A DNA stretch of 64,000 bases from Streptomyces anulatus (GTDB lineage Bacteria > Actinomycetota > Actinomycetes > Streptomycetales > Streptomycetaceae), in assembly GCF_014650675.1 (NCBI RefSeq), contig NZ_BMVK01000013.1, positions 144,549 to 208,548 on the forward strand. The letters run 5' to 3'. A program made the translations under genes and the position numbers. Below are positions 16,616 to 24,390 of the stretch, one piece after another. Each line of letters opens with the position of its first letter. The stretch's first letter is position 1. The notes beneath the pieces are model-generated. The model worked only from the letters and a program-made list of their open reading frames with translations, was not told the origin of the DNA and ran no database searches.

Positions 16616-18442
16616 ATGACGACTGATGCAGCAGTGCCCGACTGGGAGATGCGGTTCCGTGCGCCTCGCGTCTCCCTGCCCGACTGGGCCGAGGACGCCC
16701 CCGACCGCGCGCTGTTCGTCTCCAACGCCACCGGGACCTACGAGCTGTACGCGTGGGACCGGTCGAGCGGGCGGCAGCGCCAGGTGACGGACCGGCCGAA
16801 CGGCACGACGGACGGCGTGCTGACGCCGGACGGCGAAGCCGTCTGGTGGTTCAGCGACACCGACGGCGACGAGTTCGGGGTGTGGATGCGCCAGCCGTTC
16901 GGCGGCGGGGAGGACGAGCCGGCCGCCCCGGGTCTCGCCCCCTCCTACCCGGCGGGTCTGGCCATCGGGCGGGACGGTTCGGCGGTGATCGGGCGCTCGA
17001 CCGACGAGGACGGCACGACGGTCCATCTGGTGCCGACGCCGGGCGGCGAGCCCGTGGAGATCTACCGGCACCGGGAGTCCGCGGGGGTCGGGGACCTCTC
17101 CCACGACGGGACCCTGATCGCGCTGGAGCACACCGAGCACGGCGACGCGATGCACTCCGCGCTGCGCGTGGTGCGTCCCGACGGCTCCACGGTGGCCGAG
17201 CTGGACGACACCGAGGGCGGCACGAAGGAGCTGGGGCTCGCCGTGCTGGGGTTCGCGCCGGTGGCCGGGGACACCCGGCTCCTCGTCGGGCATCAGCGCC
17301 GGGGCCGCTGGGAGCCGATGATCTGGGACCCGGTCGCGGGCACGGAGACCGTGCTGCCGGTCGACCTGCCGGGCGATGTGGGGGCCGAGTGGTATCCGGA
17401 CGGCTCCGCGCTGCTCGTCGAGCACAGCTTCGAGGCCCGCAGCGAGCTGTGGCGGTACGAGCCGGGGGCCCCGGCTCCCGTGCGTGTGGAGACCCCCGCG
17501 GGCACCGTGTCGGGCGCCACGGCCCGTCCGGACGGGACCGTGGAGTACTTGTGGTCCTCGGCCGAGCGGCCGCCCGTGGTGCGGTCGACGAGCGGCGCGG
17601 TGGTCCTGGACCCGCCGGGCGCGAAGGCCCCGGCGTCGGTGCCCGTCGAGGACGCCTGGGTGGAGGGGCCGGGCGGCCGGATCCACGCCCTCGTGCAGAA
17701 GCCCGCCACCGGTGAGGGCCCCTTCCCCACGATCTTCGAGATCCACGGCGGGCCGACCTGGCACGACAGCGACGCGTTCGCCTCCGGCCCCGCCGCCTGG
17801 GTCGACCACGGCTTCGCGGTCGTGCGGGTCAACTACCGGGGCTCCACCGGCTACGGCCGCGCCTGGACGGACGCGCTGAAGCACCGGGTCGGCCTGATCG
17901 AGCTGGAGGACATCGCGGCCGTGCGGGACTGGTCGGTGGCGTCGGGGCTCGCGGACCCGGAGCGCCTGGTCCTGGCGGGCGGTTCCTGGGGCGGCTATCT
18001 GACCCTGCTCGGGCTCGGCACCCAGCCGGACTCCTGGGCGCTGGGCCTGGCGGCGGTGCCGGTCGCGGACTACGTCACGGCGTACCACGACGAGATGGAG
18101 GCCCTGAAGGCGATGGACCGCACGCTGCTGGGCGGCACGCCGGAGGAGGTTCCCGAGCGCTTCGAGGCCTCGTCCCCGCTGACGTACGTCGACGCGGTGC
18201 GCGCCCCCCTCTACATCTCGGCGGGCGTCAACGATCCACGCTGTCCCATCCGTCAGGTGGAGAACTACGTGGACCGGCTGGCGGCGCGCGGCGCGGTCCA
18301 CGAGGTGTACCGGTACGACGCCGGGCACGGCTCGCTGGTGGTGGAGGAGCGGATCAAGCAGGTGCGGCTGGAGTTGGAGTTCGCCCTGAAGCACCTGGGG
18401 GGAGGCGCCGTCGTCGGCGCCCCGGGGCCGGAAGCGGCGTAA
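16616..18442 (+). CDS. S9-family (prolyl-oligopeptidase-like) serine peptidase
   Basis: This 608-residue protein has an N-terminal beta-propeller (residues about 20-340, WD-like repeats such as DRSSGRQRQVTDRPNG) and a C-terminal alpha/beta-hydrolase domain. The catalytic Ser457 lies in GGSWGGY, the Asp follows in GVNDPRCP, and the His in DAGHGS. Members cleave short peptides or N-acyl amino acids in the cytosol. The start at 16616 is chosen over 16604 because ggatgggggt then serves as the ribosome binding site. No signal peptide is present. Confidence 0.88.
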   Translation: MTTDAAVPDWEMRFRAPRVSLPDWAEDAPDRALFVSNATGTYELYAWDRSSGRQRQVTDRPNGTTDGVLTPDGEAVWWFSDTDGDEFGVWMRQPFGGGEDEPAAPGLAPSYPAGLAIGRDGSAVIGRSTDEDGTTVHLVPTPGGEPVEIYRHRESAGVGDLSHDGTLIALEHTEHGDAMHSALRVVRPDGSTVAELDDTEGGTKELGLAVLGFAPVAGDTRLLVGHQRRGRWEPMIWDPVAGTETVLPVDLPGDVGAEWYPDGSALLVEHSFEARSELWRYEPGAPAPVRVETPAGTVSGATARPDGTVEYLWSSAERPPVVRSTSGAVVLDPPGAKAPASVPVEDAWVEGPGGRIHALVQKPATGEGPFPTIFEIHGGPTWHDSDAFASGPAAWVDHGFAVVRVNYRGSTGYGRAWTDALKHRVGLIELEDIAAVRDWSVASGLADPERLVLAGGSWGGYLTLLGLGTQPDSWALGLAAVPVADYVTAYHDEMEALKAMDRTLLGGTPEEVPERFEASSPLTYVDAVRAPLYISAGVNDPRCPIRQVENYVDRLAARGAVHEVYRYDAGHGSLVVEERIKQVRLELEFALKHLGGGAVVGAPGPEAA

Positions 18443-18504
18443 GAACCGGATAAATGGCGGACCCCGCTCCGGGAACCCGGGGCGGGGAACCGTACCTTTG
18501 AGGG

Positions 18505-19368
18505 GTGTACCGGTTCCTGCTGACCCCGCGATGGTGGGGGATCAACCTCTTCGTCGTGCTGGCCATCCCGTTCTGCGTGTTCATGGGCACCTGGCAGCTC
18601 GGCCGCTTCGAGGACCGCGTGCAGTCGCACGAACAGGCGGAGAAGCAGCCCGATCCCAGCACCCGGGCCGCGAAACCCCTGGACGAGCTGCTGCCCGTCG
18701 ACAAGGTGACGTCCGGCCGCCCGGCCGTCGCCACCGGCACGTACGCCGACCAGTTCCTGGTGCCCGGCCGCAAGCTGGACGATCGTCAGGGCTTCTACGT
18801 CCTGAACATGCTGCGCACGGACAGCGGCAAGGCCCTGCCGGTGGTACGGGGCTGGCTGCCCGGTTCCGCGACCGGCGCCCGGGTGCCCGCCGCGCCGGAA
18901 GGCGAGGTCACGGTGACCGGCGACCTCCAGGCCTCCGAGAACTCCCGCAGTGACGGTGTCAACGCCCGGGGCGGGCTGCCCGGGGGCCAGGTCGGCATGA
19001 TCAGCGCCGCGACCCTGGTGAACCTCGTGCCGTACGACGTGTACGACGCCTGGGTGACGCTTCCCGAGGCCGAGACGGGGGGTACGGGCGGCGCGATGAA
19101 GCCGGTGCCCGCGGCGGCCCCCGAGGGCAGCGGCCTCGATCTGAAGGCCTTCCAGAACCTGGGGTACACGGGCGAGTGGTTCGTCTTCGCCGGCTTCGTG
19201 CTCTTCATGTGGTTCCGGCTGGTACGCCGCGAGGCGGAGGCCCTGCGCGACATCGAGCTCGGCCTCGTCCCGGAGGACCCCGCCGCTGGCCCGGAGGGCC
19301 CGGCGGCCCCGGCCCCGGAGGACCCGGCCTCGCCGGACCGCGACGTGGCGGGCACGCCCGTACGGTAG
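18505..19368 (+). CDS. SURF1-family cytochrome oxidase assembly protein
   Basis: The protein has 287 residues from GTG 18505. It has the SURF1 plan of two transmembrane helices, one at the N-terminus (WWGINLFVVLAIPFCVFMGTWQLGR) and one near 225-245 (WFVFAGFVLFMWFRLV), around an extracytoplasmic domain with the conserved GTWQLGR, GFYVLNMLR and VVRGWLP motifs. SURF1 assists heme a insertion into aa3-type cytochrome c oxidase. The C-terminus carries an acidic Pro/Ala-rich tail beyond the family core, common in Streptomyces. Confidence 0.9.
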   Translation: MYRFLLTPRWWGINLFVVLAIPFCVFMGTWQLGRFEDRVQSHEQAEKQPDPSTRAAKPLDELLPVDKVTSGRPAVATGTYADQFLVPGRKLDDRQGFYVLNMLRTDSGKALPVVRGWLPGSATGARVPAAPEGEVTVTGDLQASENSRSDGVNARGGLPGGQVGMISAATLVNLVPYDVYDAWVTLPEAETGGTGGAMKPVPAAAPEGSGLDLKAFQNLGYTGEWFVFAGFVLFMWFRLVRREAEALRDIELGLVPEDPAAGPEGPAAPAPEDPASPDRDVAGTPVR

Positions 19369-19425
19369 CCGGACCGCGACGCGGCGGCGCGGCCGTACGG
19401 TAGGCGCGGCCGTACCGTGGCCGGG

Positions 19426-20895
19426 CTACGACGTGGGGAGCACGCCCGTCCGGTAGATCGTGCCCGAGCAGGCGTTGGGGATCTTCGTCTCCGCGGTGGG
19501 CGCTCCCGTCTCCGGGGTGTGCGTGACAGCGACGCTGCCCTCCGCCGTGGCTCCGCCGTCCTCGTGCAGCGACTGCGTGTCGACGCCGGAGGTCTGATCG
19601 GTGCCCCCCTCGCCGACCGATCCGCCCGCCCCGTCCGCCGACGGTGTCGGGCTCGGTGAGGGGCCCACGGTCGGACAGGTGTCGGTCGGCACCCAGGCGA
19701 ACCGCACCTCGTACGCCATGGCCGGCTTCAACAGCACCGTGCCCGGCTCCTGCGAGGGGTCGGGCAGCCCGGGGGCCGCGTCGCCCGCGGCGTGCTGGAC
19801 CACGCCGATCTTCAGCGGGTCGGCCGCGCCGATGGCGGTGAAGCCCACCGTGCCGTTGCTGCTGACCGTGCAGTCCGTGCCGGACACGTTGGCGATCTTG
19901 AAGCTGCCGTAGACCGTGCCGTCGGCTCCCGGTGCGTCGGTACCCGCGGACGCGACGCCGAGCTGGCTCGGGTCGCAGACCGGCAGGGAGGCGAAATCCG
20001 CGCTCGGGGAGTCGGTCGCCACGCCCGTCGCCGTGCCGTCGGGGTCGCTGCCCTCGCCCTCGGTGGGGCTGGGGTCCGGGTCGGCCTCGCCCGCGCTGCC
20101 CTCGCTCTCCCGCTCGGTGGGCTCCGCGGTCCGCCGGCCGGGCGCCTCGGGGCCGGTCTCGTCCCCGTTGCCGCCCTGGGCCTGCTCGCCGTGTCCGGCG
20201 ATGGCGGGGCGGGCGGCGGACGGGCCGTCCGAGGTCGCGACGTGGACGAAGGCGGGGACGGCGGTGCCGATCAGCAGGGCCGCCGCGGCCGCCCCGACGA
20301 CGGCCTGCCGTCGCCTGGCCCGGCGGGCGGGGACGGCGCGGTGGAGGTGGTCGAGGGTCCCCTCGGAGGGGGCCAGCTCCCGGACCGCACCGTGCAGCAT
20401 GCGGCGCAGGGCCACCTCGTCCAGTTCGTCGGAGGCGGGTGCGCCCCGGTCACGGGCGAAGAGGTCGGTCAGCGTGCCGACGAGGTCGTCGTCCGGCGCT
20501 CCGGAGCCGGAGCCGGGGTCCTTGCCGGGGTCCTTGCCGGGGTCCTTGCCGGAGCCGGAGGCGGTGTCGGAGCCGGAGGCGGTGTCGGTGTCCTTACCGG
20601 CGGCGGTCTCCGCCGCGGCCTCCGCGGGCTCCTGCGCGGCATCCGCGCCCGTGTCCGCCGCGGCTTCCGCCGTCCCCCGCCCCGGGCCCTGCCCGTCGGG
20701 GTCCTCGGTGACCTCGCTGTCCACCCGCGCGGGTGGCGCGGGTTCCGGGGTCTCGCCCGGCTCGGGCCCCGCGCTCCCCTCGTGCGGCCGGTCCGGATCG
20801 GTGTGCGGAGTCTTCTCCGGCCCGTGGTTCACAATTCCGTTTCCCGTCGGGTCATTCTCGTGCCTGTGCTCGTCGCGCTGCTCGGGCCCGCTCAT
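19426..20895 (-). CDS. membrane protein partner of the SigE-family sigma factor (probable anti-sigma-like)
   Basis: This 489-residue protein has an unusual build. The first about 130 residues are Asp/Glu/Gly/Pro-rich and disordered, with short perfect repeats (GKDP three times, DTASGS twice). A short helical segment follows (DDLVGTLTDLFARDRG, LRRMLHGAVRELAPSEG), then one membrane helix (QAVVGAAAAALLIGTAVP, about 225). The external part has a Pro/Thr/Glu-rich linker and a domain beginning LPVCDPSQLGVAS. The ATG overlaps the sigma-factor stop by four bases. Coupling to a sigma factor plus one membrane helix suggests a regulator that senses outside the membrane, although the zinc anti-sigma motif HxxxCxxC is not present. 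Confidence 0.6.
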   Translation of the reverse strand: MSGPEQRDEHRHENDPTGNGIVNHGPEKTPHTDPDRPHEGSAGPEPGETPEPAPPARVDSEVTEDPDGQGPGRGTAEAAADTGADAAQEPAEAAAETAAGKDTDTASGSDTASGSGKDPGKDPGKDPGSGSGAPDDDLVGTLTDLFARDRGAPASDELDEVALRRMLHGAVRELAPSEGTLDHLHRAVPARRARRRQAVVGAAAAALLIGTAVPAFVHVATSDGPSAARPAIAGHGEQAQGGNGDETGPEAPGRRTAEPTERESEGSAGEADPDPSPTEGEGSDPDGTATGVATDSPSADFASLPVCDPSQLGVASAGTDAPGADGTVYGSFKIANVSGTDCTVSSNGTVGFTAIGAADPLKIGVVQHAAGDAAPGLPDPSQEPGTVLLKPAMAYEVRFAWVPTDTCPTVGPSPSPTPSADGAGGSVGEGGTDQTSGVDTQSLHEDGGATAEGSVAVTHTPETGAPTAETKIPNACSGTIYRTGVLPTS

Positions 20896-21554
20896 GCCTG
20901 AGCCTCCATCACGACGCGCAGCGCCGCGATACCCCGGGAACCGTACGCCTTGACCGAGCCCAGCGAGACACCCAGCGTCTCGGCGACCTGGGCCTCCGTC
21001 ATGTCCGCGAAGTAGCGCAGCACCAGCACCTCGCGCTGGCGTCGCTGCAGCCCCTTCATCGCCTTGATCAGCGCGTCCCGCTCCAGCTGGTCGTAGGCGC
21101 CCTCCTCCGCGCTCGCCATGTCCGGCATCGGCTTGGAGAGCAGCTTCAGCCCGAGGATGCGGCGGCGCAGCGCGGAGCGCGAGAGGTTGACCACCGTCTG
21201 CCGGAGATACGCGAGGGTCTTCTCCGGTTCACGGACCCGGTTGCGCGCGGAGTGCACGCGGATGAACGCCTCCTGCACCACGTCCTCGCAGGACGCGGTG
21301 TCGTCCAGCAGCAGGGCCGCGAGGCCGAGCAGCGAACGGTAGTGGGCGCGATAGGTCTCGGTGAGATGGTCGACCGTGGTTCCAGCTGCCACCGTCTCTT
21401 CAGCACCCCCGCGCTGCGAGGGCAACTGTGCCGGGCGCGCGGCGGGCATGGGCGCGATCACCGGCATGCCGCCGGGCGCACGGGGCCGCCGGAGCGGACG
21501 CACCGACGCGCCTCGCAACGGGCCCACCACTGTGATGTCGAGAACCTCTGCCAC
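20892..21554 (-). CDS. SigE-family (ECF-type) RNA polymerase sigma factor
   Basis: This 220-residue protein from GTG 21554 has a disordered N-terminal extension. Region 2 follows (YRAHYRSLLGLAALLLDDTASCEDVVQEAFIRV, split at domain 2.2-2.4), then region 4 with QRREVLVLRYFADMTEAQVAETLGVS-type sequence. This matches the actinobacterial SigE/SASP group of ECF sigma factors. It is translationally coupled to the downstream membrane protein. It lies just downstream of lysC-asd on the same strand, an arrangement well known in Streptomyces. Its target promoters are unknown. Confidence 0.88.
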   Translation of the reverse strand: MAEVLDITVVGPLRGASVRPLRRPRAPGGMPVIAPMPAARPAQLPSQRGGAEETVAAGTTVDHLTETYRAHYRSLLGLAALLLDDTASCEDVVQEAFIRVHSARNRVREPEKTLAYLRQTVVNLSRSALRRRILGLKLLSKPMPDMASAEEGAYDQLERDALIKAMKGLQRRQREVLVLRYFADMTEAQVAETLGVSLGSVKAYGSRGIAALRVVMEAQA

Positions 21555-21826
21555 GCCTGTTGGACACGCTTCCCCCCGTCAGGGTTGTACGCGTACGGCG
21601 CCACGTTCGACGCTGTGCGACATGCCCTCATACGTACCTGCTCTTCCCCAAATGCCCCGTTGTCGCGTCTGGCCACGCAAGAAGTGACCGCATAGACGCA
21701 GCCCGGCCGAGGTGCGGTTGCAGATGGCCGGGAGATCATCGTCGGATACGACAACGTCCCAGCTCAAGAGGTTCAGACCAGCAAATTACTCATAGGGCGT
21801 TCACAGATCCTACAAAACAGGTTCGA

Positions 21827-22900
21827 TCAACCGCGGGGGAATTCGGCGGCGACCGATTCGGCGATCTGCGCCACGTTCAAAGCCGCACCTTTTCGGAGAT
21901 TGTCACCGCAAAGGAACATTTCCAGGGCGCGCGGGTCGTCCATCGAACGCCGGACGCGGCCCACCCAGGTGGGGTCGGTGCCCACTACATCGGACGGAGT
22001 GGGGAAATCTCCGGACGCCGGACTGTCGAAGAGCACCACGCCGGGTGCGGTCGCCAGGATCTCGTGCGCCTTGTCGACGGCGACCTCGTTCTCGAAGCGG
22101 GCGTGGACGGACATCGAGTGCGTGGCGACCACGGGGACGTACACACAGGTCGCGGTGGTCTTCAGATCCGGCAGGCCCAGCACCTTGCGGCACTCCTCGC
22201 GGATGGCGATCTCCTCGGAGGACCACCCGTCCCCGGCGTCCGTACCCGCCCAGGGCACGACGTTCAGGGCGACGGGTGCGGCGAACGGGCTCGCCGTGGC
22301 TTCCGTACCGTCCCCCAGGGCCCGGCGTACGTCCCCGGGGTGGGTGCCCAGCTCCGTGCCGGCCACCAGCGCCAACTGCTCGCGCAGGGCCGCGACACCG
22401 TCCCGGCCCGCACCGCTGACCGCCTGGTAGGAGGAGACGATCAGCTCGCGCAGCCCGAACTCGGCGTGCAGCGCGCCGATCGCGACGATCAGCGACAGCG
22501 TGGTGCAGCTCGGGGACGCGACGATGCCGCGCGGCCGGAGCCGGGCGGCATGGGGGTTGATCTCCGGGACGACCAGCGGCACGTCGTCGTCGAGCCGGAA
22601 GGCCGCCGAGTCGTCGATGACGACGACGCCCTTGGAGGCGGCGATCGGGGCCCAGTGGGCGGACACCTCGTCCGGCACCAGGAAGAGGGCCACGTCGATG
22701 CCGTCGAACACGTCCTCGGCGAGCGCGAGGACCTCGCTCTCCTCACCGCGCACGGCCAGCTTGCGGCCGGCCGAGCGCGGTGAGGCGACGAGTCTGACCT
22801 CGCCCCAGACGTCCGCGTGCTGCGAGAGGATCCGGAGCATGACACCGCCGATCGCCCCGGTCGCGCCGACGACCGCGAGCGAAGGGCGGTGTCCGGTCAT
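21827..22900 (-). CDS. asd: aspartate-semialdehyde dehydrogenase
   Basis: This 357-residue enzyme has the Rossmann motif VVGATGAIGGVML and the catalytic Cys132 in SPSCTT, followed by the substrate-binding segments SYQAVSGAGRDG and VATHSMSVHARFE. It reduces aspartyl-4-phosphate to the semialdehyde, the second step of lysine/threonine/methionine/diaminopimelate synthesis. The ATG overlaps the aspartokinase stop by four bases (ATGA), so the two pathway enzymes form one translationally coupled operon. The protein is a little longer than Corynebacterium Asd (about 345). Confidence 0.93.
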   Translation of the reverse strand: MTGHRPSLAVVGATGAIGGVMLRILSQHADVWGEVRLVASPRSAGRKLAVRGEESEVLALAEDVFDGIDVALFLVPDEVSAHWAPIAASKGVVVIDDSAAFRLDDDVPLVVPEINPHAARLRPRGIVASPSCTTLSLIVAIGALHAEFGLRELIVSSYQAVSGAGRDGVAALREQLALVAGTELGTHPGDVRRALGDGTEATASPFAAPVALNVVPWAGTDAGDGWSSEEIAIREECRKVLGLPDLKTTATCVYVPVVATHSMSVHARFENEVAVDKAHEILATAPGVVLFDSPASGDFPTPSDVVGTDPTWVGRVRRSMDDPRALEMFLCGDNLRKGAALNVAQIAESVAAEFPRG

Positions 22901-24168
22901 CGGCCGGTGCCTCCGTAGACGACGGCCTCGTCGGAGTCGCTGTCGAGACCGAAGGCGGTGTGCACGGCGCGCACGGCCTCGTTGACGTCGTCGGCGCGCG
23001 TGACCACCGAGATGCGGATCTCGGATGTCGAGATCAGCTCGATGTTCACGCCCGCGTCGGACAGCGCCTCGAAGAATCCGGCCGTGACGCCCGGGTTGGT
23101 CTTCATGCCGGCGCCGACCAGGGAGATCTTCGCGATCTGGTCGTCGTAGCGGAGCGAGTCGAAACCGATGCTGCTCCTGGTCCGCTCCAGGGCGTCGATG
23201 GCCTTGCGGCCCTCCGCCTTGGGCAGGGTGAAGGAGATGTCCGTCAGGCCGGTCGTCGCGGCGGAGACGTTCTGCACCACCATGTCGATGTTGACCTCGG
23301 CGTTCGCGATGGCGCGGAAGATCGCGGCCGCCTCGCCCGGCTTGTCCGGGACGCCGACGACGGTGACCTTGGCCTCCGAGACGTCATGGGCGACTCCGGA
23401 GATGATCGCGTGCTCCACCTGCTGGTCCCCTTGCGGCTCGTTGCTGACCCAGGTGCCGCGCAGTCCGGAGAAGGACGAGCGGACGTGGATCGGGATGTTG
23501 TAACGGCGTGCGTACTCGACGCAGCGGTGCAGCAGCACCTTGGAGCCGGACGCGGCCAGCTCCAGCATGTCCTCGAAGGAGATCCAGTCGATCTTCTTCG
23601 CCTTCTTCACGACCCGGGGGTCCGCGGTGAAGACGCCGTCGACGTCGGTGTAGATCTCACAGACCTCGGCGTCCAGCGCGGCGGCCAGCGCGACGGCGGT
23701 CGTGTCCGACCCGCCGCGGCCGAGGGTCGTGATGTTCTTGCCCTCCTGGCTCACGCCCTGGAACCCGGCGACGATGGCGATGTTGCCCTCGTCGATCGAG
23801 GTCCGGATGCGGCCCGGCGTGACGTCGATGATGCGCGCTTTGTTGTGGACCGAGTCGGTGATGACACCGGCCTGGCTGCCCGTGAACGACTGGGCCTCGT
23901 GGCCCAGGTTTTTGATCGCCATCGCCAGCAGGGCCATGGAGATCCGCTCACCGGCGGTCAGCAGCATGTCGAATTCACGGCCGGTAGGCATCGGAGACAC
24001 CTGCTCGGCGAGGTCTATCAACTCGTCCGTCGTGTCGCCCATCGCGGACACCACGACAACCACCTGGTTGCCGTTCCTCTTGGCGTCGACGACTCGCTTG
24101 GCGACCCGCTTGATGCCCTCGGCATCGGCTACGGAGGAGCCTCCGTACTTCTGCACGACAAGGCCCAC
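22897..24168 (-). CDS. lysC: aspartate kinase
   Basis: This 423-residue aspartokinase has KYGGSSVAD at the N-terminus, FTGSQAGVITD and GRGGSDTTAVALA in the kinase domain, and two C-terminal ACT domains (DKPGEAAAIFRAI, then GMKTNPGVTAGFFEALSDAGVNIELISTSEI). The kinase makes aspartyl-4-phosphate, feeding the Asd encoded directly downstream. The start at GTG 24168 (VGLVVQKYGG) matches the family; the longer frame to 24189 adds seven unsupported residues. An internal start at 23418 probably produces the regulatory beta subunit. The residue pattern is that of the Lys+Thr-inhibited actinobacterial enzyme. Confidence 0.93.
   Translation of the reverse strand: MGLVVQKYGGSSVADAEGIKRVAKRVVDAKRNGNQVVVVVSAMGDTTDELIDLAEQVSPMPTGREFDMLLTAGERISMALLAMAIKNLGHEAQSFTGSQAGVITDSVHNKARIIDVTPGRIRTSIDEGNIAIVAGFQGVSQEGKNITTLGRGGSDTTAVALAAALDAEVCEIYTDVDGVFTADPRVVKKAKKIDWISFEDMLELAASGSKVLLHRCVEYARRYNIPIHVRSSFSGLRGTWVSNEPQGDQQVEHAIISGVAHDVSEAKVTVVGVPDKPGEAAAIFRAIANAEVNIDMVVQNVSAATTGLTDISFTLPKAEGRKAIDALERTRSSIGFDSLRYDDQIAKISLVGAGMKTNPGVTAGFFEALSDAGVNIELISTSEIRISVVTRADDVNEAVRAVHTAFGLDSDSDEAVVYGGTGR
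23416..23432 (-). promoter_or_regulatory. internal ribosome binding site and GTG start for aspartokinase beta subunit
   Basis: On the minus strand an AAGGGGA site at about 23426-23432 precedes an in-frame GTG at 23418 (codon 251, V in VEHAII) by about eight bases. Actinobacterial and Bacillus lysC genes are known to make a beta subunit from an internal start at about this codon. The spacing and site strength here fit that model. Confidence 0.65.
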
Positions 24169-24390
24169 GTGCGCTCCTCGCTCAGTCATTACTGCGGTCG
24201 GCTCAGTTTAACGAGCAGTCCGGAATAGACCCGTCCATACCAGATGGTGAGATGTCCCGCTCACCACCCGGTACGGCGTGTCGCTCCGGACTGCCCGTAC
24301 GGGGCTGTTGCCCGCACAGCCCGGGAGCACTCCCGTTTGTGTCCCAGCCCACACCCTCCGTACGGTACGCGCGAGCCGGGACACCTCCGG

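Noticed and set aside
15881..18394. 837-codon open frame on the minus strand
   Set aside because: It is antisense to the S9 peptidase and the methyltransferase, has His/Arg/Pro-rich composition and no motif. It is a high-GC codon-bias shadow.
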